From: an uncultured Oscillospiraceae bacterium
GTDB lineage: Bacteria; Bacillota; Clostridia; Oscillospirales; Oscillospiraceae
Length of the DNA: 64,000 nucleotides
Reading direction: 5' to 3'
NCBI GenBank assembly: GCA_947624985.1
Contig: CANQMO010000009.1
Coordinates: forward strand, 28,376-92,375
Numbering within the stretch: the stretch's first letter is position 1; each line of letters opens with the position of its first letter. Below are positions 59,213 through 64,000 of this stretch, piece by piece. The position numbers were made by a program, and so were the translations under genes. Under the pieces are notes generated by a model that was not told where the DNA came from, did no database searches, and saw only the letters and a program-made list of their open reading frames with translations.

Positions 59213-60076
59213 ATGGCTAAAACGTACAATGACATCTATATCCAGGCCCGGAAACGGCTGAAGGACGCGGGCATAGAGGCCTACGGTCTGGAGGCCCGGC
59301 TGATCGTGGCCCGGGCGGCGGACAAGACCATGGAAAAGCTCTTGCAGGACCTGCCGCTGTATTCCTCGGACGAGCTGGCCCGGAAGGTGCGCCAGATGGT
59401 GGACCGGCGGATCGCCGGCGAGCCGGTGGCCTACATCACCGGCACCTGGGAGTTTTACGGGGTGCCGCTGTACATCACCCGGGACGCGCTGATCCCCCGG
59501 GCGGATACGGAGCTGCTGGTGAAGGCGGCCATACAGCTTTTCGAGGGCCGCAACGGCCGGCCCCGGATACTGGATCTGTGCGCTGGCTCCGGCTGTGTGG
59601 GCGTAGCCATGGGCGTGCACATGCCCGGCGCCCGGATCGTCATGGTGGACAACAGCCCCCGGGCCCTGAGTCTGTGCCGGCGGAACATCAGCCGGAACGA
59701 TCTGGACGTGCGGGTGATGTGCGTGGAGGCGGACGTGACCGAAAAGCCTCCCATGCTGCTGGGCAACTTCGATCTCATCACCTGCAACGCCCCTTATGTG
59801 CCCACGGCGGAACTGGAGACCCTGGACGCCTCCGTGCGGGACTATGAGCCGGTGTCCGCTCTGGACGGCGGCGCGGACGGGCTGGACATCATCCGTCCGG
59901 TGATATGGCATTGGAAGTCCGTTTTAAAGGACAACGGCGTGCTTATGCTGGAGATCGGCGAGGGACAGGCCCCCGCGGTGCGGCAGCTGCTGGAAAAGGC
60001 CGGGTTCACCGGCGTCAGCACCATAAAGGACGCGGCCGGCACGGAGCGGGTCATCGCCGGACGGCTGAAACGGTAA
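59213..60076 (+). CDS. prmC: Peptide chain release factor N5-glutamine methyltransferase
   Basis: A 287-residue SAM methyltransferase that modifies the GGQ glutamine of RF1/RF2. An N-terminal helical domain (ARKRLKDAGIEAYGLEARL) precedes the fold with RADTELLVKAAI and ILDLCAGSGCVGVAM. The active-site motif, normally NPPY, reads NAPY here (ITCNAPYVPT near 185): the essential Asn and Tyr remain. The length and order otherwise match PrmC. Start ATG 59213, ribosome site GGGAGTGGG. It follows yqhQ and precedes recA. Confidence 0.9.
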   Translation: MAKTYNDIYIQARKRLKDAGIEAYGLEARLIVARAADKTMEKLLQDLPLYSSDELARKVRQMVDRRIAGEPVAYITGTWEFYGVPLYITRDALIPRADTELLVKAAIQLFEGRNGRPRILDLCAGSGCVGVAMGVHMPGARIVMVDNSPRALSLCRRNISRNDLDVRVMCVEADVTEKPPMLLGNFDLITCNAPYVPTAELETLDASVRDYEPVSALDGGADGLDIIRPVIWHWKSVLKDNGVLMLEIGEGQAPAVRQLLEKAGFTGVSTIKDAAGTERVIAGRLKR

Positions 60077-60115
60077 TATACGCGCGTATCCGCGCGGCGA
60101 GATAGGAGAGAAGAT

Positions 60116-61231
60116 ATGGCAGCGAAAAAGACGGCGGCGCCCGTGGCCCCGGTGGGCCAGGCGGCGGACAAAAAGAAGGCCCTGGAGACGGCTCTGGCGC
60201 AGATCGAGAAAAATTATGGCAAGGGCGCCATCATGCGCCTGGGTGAGGACATCCCCGTGAACGTGGAGAGCATTTCCACAGGCTCGCTGGGGCTGGACCT
60301 GGCGCTGGGTATCGGCGGCGTGCCCCGGGGCCGTATCGTGGAAATCTACGGTCCCGAGGCCAGCGGCAAGACCACTCTGGCCCTGCACCTGGTGGCCTCC
60401 GCCCAGAAGGGCGGCGGCGAGGTGGCCTACATCGACGTGGAGCACGCCCTGGAGCCCGCCTATGCCCGGGCCGTGGGCGTGGACATCGACAACCTGCTCA
60501 TCTCCCAGCCGGACACCGCCGAGCAGGCGTTGCAGATCACCGAGGCGCTGGTCCGCTCCGGCGCCATCGACGTGATCGTGGTGGACTCCGTGGCGGCGCT
60601 GCTGCCCCGCAGCGAGCTGGAGGGCGAGATGGGCGACTCAACCGTGGGCGTGCTGGCCCGGCTCATGAGCCAGGCCCTGCGCAAGCTGGCCGGCATCGTC
60701 AGCAAGACCAACTGTATCGTGGTGTTCATCAACCAGCTGCGGGAAAAGATCGGCGTCATGTACGGCAACCCGGAGACCACCCCCGGCGGCCGGGCGCTGA
60801 AGTATTATTCCAGCGTCCGTCTGGACGTGCGGCGGGTGGAGACCCTGAAATCCGGCGACGAGATGATCGGCAACCGGACCCGGGTGAAGATCGTGAAGAA
60901 CAAGGTGGCTCCCCCCTTCAAGGAGGCCCAGTTCGACATCATCTATGGCGAGGGTATCTCCAAGGTAGGCGAGATCATCGATCTGGGCGTGAAGCTGGAC
61001 ATCATCGAGAAGGCCGGCGCCTGGTTCACCGTCTGCGGCGAGCGGATACAGGGCCGGGACGGCGTGCGGGAATACCTCATCGAGAATCCCGACAAGGCCG
61101 CCCAGATCGAGGCCGAGATACGGGCCAACGCCCACCGGCTCATGAGCCCCCAGGCCCTGAAAGCCGCCAAAGCCGCCGGCCGGGCGGTGGACGTGTCCGC
61201 GGAAGATTTCGATGATGGTGCAGACGACTAA
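60116..61231 (+). CDS. recA: Recombinase A
   Basis: A 371-residue recombinase for homologous repair and SOS. Walker [10 protein letters not shown] is near residue 80, Walker [21 protein letters not shown] near 155, and the DNA-binding loops contain [15 protein letters not shown] and [20 protein letters not shown]; the C-terminus is acidic (EDFDDGADD). AGGAGAG precedes ATG 60116. No LexA box was seen in the 39-base gap to prmC, so SOS control may act elsewhere or be lacking. Confidence 0.97.
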   Translation: MAAKKTAAPVAPVGQAADKKKALETALAQIEKNYGKGAIMRLGEDIPVNVESISTGSLGLDLALGIGGVPRGRIVEIYGPEASGKTTLALHLVASAQKGGGEVAYIDVEHALEPAYARAVGVDIDNLLISQPDTAEQALQITEALVRSGAIDVIVVDSVAALLPRSELEGEMGDSTVGVLARLMSQALRKLAGIVSKTNCIVVFINQLREKIGVMYGNPETTPGGRALKYYSSVRLDVRRVETLKSGDEMIGNRTRVKIVKNKVAPPFKEAQFDIIYGEGISKVGEIIDLGVKLDIIEKAGAWFTVCGERIQGRDGVREYLIENPDKAAQIEAEIRANAHRLMSPQALKAAKAAGRAVDVSAEDFDDGADD

Positions 61232-61780
61232 ATGTCCTCCGATAACGAATATAAACACACCGTCCGGTCGGTGATGAACGACCCCGCCGGAGAGCTGGAG
61301 CCGCCCAAAAAACGCCGGACTCCCGACGACCCTCTGGAGCGGGCGAAAAAGTGGGCCATGGACTATCTGGCCCGGCCCCATTCGGAGCAGGAGCTTCGCA
61401 AAAAGCTGGCGGACAAGGGCTGTTCGGAAGCGGATATCGACACGGTGACGGCCCTTTGTATCGACTACGGATTCGTCAACGACGCGGAGTATGCCGGTCA
61501 GATCGCCCGGCACTACGCCCAGGCTGGCTACGGCCCGGGCCGGGTCCGGACGGAGCTGCGCCGCCGGGGGGTGCCCCAGGAGTACTGGGAGCAGGCGCTC
61601 TCGGAGCTTCCGGACAGCGCGCCGGCCATCGACCGGCTCCTGGCGGCGAAGCTCCGGGGCAAGGACCCCCGGGACCGGAAAGAGCGGGACAAGGCCGCCG
61701 CGGCCCTGTTTCGCAAGGGCTATTCCTGGGACGACATCCGCGGGGCTTTGAACCGCCTCGGCGCGGACACAGAAGAATGA
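61232..61780 (+). CDS. recX: RecX regulatory protein
   Basis: A 182-residue protein starting directly after the recA stop. It has the tandem three-helix repeats of RecX: RAKKWAMDYLARPHSEQELRK, then YGFVNDAEYAGQIARHYAQA and the C-terminal KERDKAAAALFRKGYSWDDI. RecX binds RecA filaments and inhibits recombinase activity. Adjacent position and length agree. No separate ribosome site is needed if coupled to recA. Confidence 0.9.
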   Translation: MSSDNEYKHTVRSVMNDPAGELEPPKKRRTPDDPLERAKKWAMDYLARPHSEQELRKKLADKGCSEADIDTVTALCIDYGFVNDAEYAGQIARHYAQAGYGPGRVRTELRRRGVPQEYWEQALSELPDSAPAIDRLLAAKLRGKDPRDRKERDKAAAALFRKGYSWDDIRGALNRLGADTEE

Positions 61781-63081
61781 AAGTACATTTCACCTCCCTT
61801 GGCTGTGCCAAGAATCTGATAGATTCCGAACAAATGCTGGCTCTCATCACCGGGGCCGGCCATGAGATCGTCGCGGACCCCGCCCAGGCGGACGCCGCGG
61901 TGGTCAATACCTGCGCCTTCATCGAGGCGGCTCAGCAGGAGGCCATCGACGCCATACTGGAGCTGGCGGAGCTGAAAAAGACCGGCCCGCTGCAACGGCT
62001 GGTGGTGACAGGGTGCCTGCCCCAGCGGTATCAGGGGGATATCCTCAGGGAGATACCGGAGATAGACGCGGTGCTGGGCGTGGGCAGTTTTCCCGACGTG
62101 GTGGCGGCGCTGGAGTCCGGCGAGCGCCACTTCGCCCGGTTCCTGGACAAAAACGCGCCCCTGCCGGAGCTGGACCGGGTGGTGACCACGGGCCCCGCCT
62201 GGGCCTACGTCAAGATCGCCGACGGGTGCGACAACCGCTGCGCCTACTGTGTGATCCCCTCCATCCGGGGCCGCTACCGGTCCCGGCCCAAAGCCGCCGT
62301 GCTGGCGGAGGCGGAGGGCCTGGCCGCCCGGGGCGTGAAGGAGCTCATCCTGGTGGCCCAGGACGTGACGCGCTATGGCCGCGATCTCCGGGACGGGACC
62401 GATCTGGCCTCCCTTTTGCGGGACCTGACGGCGGTGGACGGCATACAATGGATACGCCTGCACTATCTCTATCCCAACGAGATAACGGACGAACTCATAG
62501 ACGTTATCGCCGGCGAGAGCAAGGTGGTCAAGTATCTGGACGTGCCCATCCAGCATGTGAACGACGCCATACTGCGGCGAATGCGCCGGCCGGAGACGCG
62601 GGCCTCTATCGAGGCGCTGTTCGCCAAACTGCGGGAGCGTATCCCCGGCGTGGTGCTGCGCACCAGCCTGATCGTGGGGCTGCCCGGCGAGGGCGAGGCG
62701 GAATTCGCGGAGCTTCTTGCCTTCCTCCGGGAACAGAAGCTGCCCCGGGCAGGGGTGTTCGCCTACTCCCCCCAGGAGGGGACCGCCGCGGCGGAGATGC
62801 CGGACCGGTGCGGCCCGGAGGAGGCGGAGGACCGCCGCCGGATCGTGACGGAGCTGCAAAACGCCGTCATGGACGAGTATGACCGCGCCCAGATCGGCAA
62901 GACCTTCCCCGTGCTGTGCGAGGGCCGGGCGGAGGACGGGCGCTGGGCGGGCCGGCGTTACGCCGACTCGCCGGATATCGACGAACAGGTGCTGTTCACC
63001 GGCGACGCCGTCCCGGGCGAATTCGTCCGGGTGCGCATAGAGGCTCTGGAGGACGGCTGCCTCACAGGAAAAGCTGTGTAA
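61777..63081 (+). CDS. rimO: Ribosomal protein S12 methylthiotransferase
   Basis: A 434-residue radical SAM enzyme that adds a methylthio group to Asp of S12. ATG 61777 overlaps the recX stop (ATGA). The N-terminal domain has FTSLGCAKNLIDSEQM with Fe-S cysteines, VVNTCAFIEAA and VTGCLPQRY; the radical SAM motif is GCDNRCAYCVIPSIRG near 150; and a TRAM domain closes (GKTFPVLCEGR). MiaB is less likely because the cluster spacing and AKNLIDSE start match RimO. Confidence 0.93.
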   Translation: MKVHFTSLGCAKNLIDSEQMLALITGAGHEIVADPAQADAAVVNTCAFIEAAQQEAIDAILELAELKKTGPLQRLVVTGCLPQRYQGDILREIPEIDAVLGVGSFPDVVAALESGERHFARFLDKNAPLPELDRVVTTGPAWAYVKIADGCDNRCAYCVIPSIRGRYRSRPKAAVLAEAEGLAARGVKELILVAQDVTRYGRDLRDGTDLASLLRDLTAVDGIQWIRLHYLYPNEITDELIDVIAGESKVVKYLDVPIQHVNDAILRRMRRPETRASIEALFAKLRERIPGVVLRTSLIVGLPGEGEAEFAELLAFLREQKLPRAGVFAYSPQEGTAAAEMPDRCGPEEAEDRRRIVTELQNAVMDEYDRAQIGKTFPVLCEGRAEDGRWAGRRYADSPDIDEQVLFTGDAVPGEFVRVRIEALEDGCLTGKAV

Positions 63082-63107
63082 AATAAGACGGTAAGGACCA
63101 TTGGCAT

Positions 63108-63758
63108 ATGTTTGATCATCTGAAAGAGACCATCCGGGCCTATCAGGCCCGGGACCCGGCGGCACGGAGCGCTCTGGAGATATACCTTTTATACCCCGGG
63201 GTGAAGGCGGTGCTGCGCTACCGCCGGGCCCACTGGTTCTGGACCCACGGGATGAAATTTCTTGGCCGGGCCATCTCCCAGCACGCCCGCAGGGTGACCG
63301 GTATCGAGATACACCCCGGCGCCACCATCGGCCGCCGTCTGGTCATCGACCACGGCATGGGCGTGGTGATCGGGGAGACGGCGGAGATCGGCGACGATGT
63401 GCTCATCTATCAGGGCGTGACCCTGGGCGGCACCGGCAAGGACCACGGCAAGCGCCACCCCACCATTGGCAGCAACGTGCTCATCGGCGCGGGGGCCAAG
63501 GTGCTGGGGCCCTTCACCGTGGGGGACAACAGCCGTATCGCGGCCAACGCCGTGGTGCTGAGCGAGATACCCCCCGACTCCACCGCCGTGGGCGTGCCCG
63601 CCCGGGTGGTGCGGCTGGCCGGGGAGCGGACCGACTACGCCGGACGGGTGGATCAGATCAGCGTGTCCGACCCGGTCTCTCAGGAACTCTGCGCCCTGCG
63701 TGGGCGCGTCATACGGCTGGAACAGGCAGCCGCGTCAAAAGCAACGGAGGAGAAGTGA
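63108..63758 (+). CDS. cysE: Serine O-acetyltransferase
   Basis: A 216-residue CysE that makes O-acetylserine from serine and acetyl-CoA. The left-handed beta-helix hexapeptide repeats run from [19 protein letters not shown] (catalytic Asp and His) through [20 protein letters not shown] to the C-terminal coil. It is the short N-terminal form. It lies four bases before cysS, linking cysteine synthesis with its charging onto tRNA. Confidence 0.93.
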   Translation: MFDHLKETIRAYQARDPAARSALEIYLLYPGVKAVLRYRRAHWFWTHGMKFLGRAISQHARRVTGIEIHPGATIGRRLVIDHGMGVVIGETAEIGDDVLIYQGVTLGGTGKDHGKRHPTIGSNVLIGAGAKVLGPFTVGDNSRIAANAVVLSEIPPDSTAVGVPARVVRLAGERTDYAGRVDQISVSDPVSQELCALRGRVIRLEQAAASKATEEK

Positions 63759-63761
63759 CCT

Positions 63762-64000
63762 ATGCGCTTTTACAACGACCTGACCATGCAGAAGGAGGAC
63801 TTTGTCCCCATCACCGAGGGAAAGGTCACCATGTACAGCTGCGGCCCCACGGTGTACAACTACATCCATGTGGGCAACGCCCGGCCCATCATCATGTTCG
63901 ACGTGCTGCGCCGGTATCTGGAGTACCGGGGCTATGAGGTGACGTTCGTGCAGAACTTCACCGACGTGGACGACAAGATCATCAAAAAGGCCAACGAGGA
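63762..64000 (+). CDS. cysS: Cysteinyl-tRNA synthetase, N-terminal part
   Basis: The gene runs off the right edge; about 80 codons are seen. [16 protein letters not shown] starts at ATG 63762 with AGGAG upstream, and the class I signature follows: [19 protein letters not shown] with the zinc-binding cysteine and the HVGN form of [23 protein letters not shown] is the usual continuation. It charges tRNA-Cys. Confidence 0.95.
   Translation, partial: MRFYNDLTMQKEDFVPITEGKVTMYSCGPTVYNYIHVGNARPIIMFDVLRRYLEYRGYEVTFVQNFTDVDDKIIKKANE

Noticed and set aside
60077..60115. LexA box before recA
   Set aside because: No CGAAC-N4-GTTCG-like sequence; only a short ATACGCGCGTAT palindrome.
1..64000. tRNA, rRNA, IS elements or prophage genes
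   Set aside because: I looked for cloverleaf ends, transposase motifs and phage structural genes and recognised none.

Overview
The window looks like the chromosome of a G+C-rich, low-motility gut-type Clostridia (Oscillospiraceae-like) endospore former. The evidence is Firmicutes-style strong AGGAGG ribosome sites, canonical TTGACA/TATAAT promoters, a SpoIVB-type sporulation protease, YqhQ/DUF1385 next to prmC, a BmpA/YufOPQ-type nucleoside importer, clostridial choline/cell-wall-binding repeats, and no phage, IS or plasmid genes. This assignment is inference; no rRNA gene is present to test it.

Region by region. (1) 1-3.4 kb: an AI-2/Lsr-like locus, with a divergently transcribed ABC ATPase fragment, a SorC/LsrR regulator, a very LsrK-like kinase and a small cupin. 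(2) 3.46-18.3 kb, all on the minus strand: a surface-glycan locus with UDP-glucose dehydrogenase, a flippase-like membrane protein, two SAM methyltransferases, an FkbM methyltransferase, a SPASM radical SAM enzyme, GT4 and GT2 glycosyltransferases and three paralogous GT-C-like membrane proteins. Four genes here carry poly-G tracts. The reading frame is intact where the tract is G8 (two genes) and broken where it is G7 or G9 (two genes), and 8 G would restore both broken genes. This is the strongest candidate for an undescribed system: a slipped-strand phase-variable glycan locus in a Clostridia-type genome. Sequencing error in homopolymers is the main alternative.

(3) 18.4-24.3 kb: spoIVB-like protease, then a TAXI-type TRAP transporter (binding protein and fused permease) divergent from an FMN-dependent alpha-hydroxy-acid oxidase. 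(4) 24.4-31.3 kb: ECF sigma/anti-sigma pair, rsmI, a 35-residue membrane peptide, WYL regulator, murI, an aspartate-racemase-like gene, proC and a HAD phosphatase. (5) 31.4-39.6 kb: a purine salvage/uptake operon (xpt, BMP binding protein, ATPase, two permeases, HAD phosphatase), then mgtE. (6) 39.6-43.8 kb: a surface operon of a 22-repeat cell-wall-binding transglutaminase-like protein, a secreted Gly/Ser-tailed protein and an acyltransferase. (7) 43.9-54.2 kb: two flavoproteins, an MFS carrier, pnp, rpsO, typA and galE. (8) 54.4-64 kb: an FG-GAP-like lipoprotein, a PhoP/PhoR-type two-component system, yqhQ, prmC, recA, recX, rimO, cysE and the start of cysS.

Two classes of structured intergenic sequence recur. 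One has four stems with compensatory changes and sits inside two operons (33.3 and 56.4 kb). The other is a three-stem form found before mgtE and prmC (37.9 and 59.1 kb). Start codons were chosen from ribosome-site spacing. Gene functions come from recognised family motifs; no database search was run.
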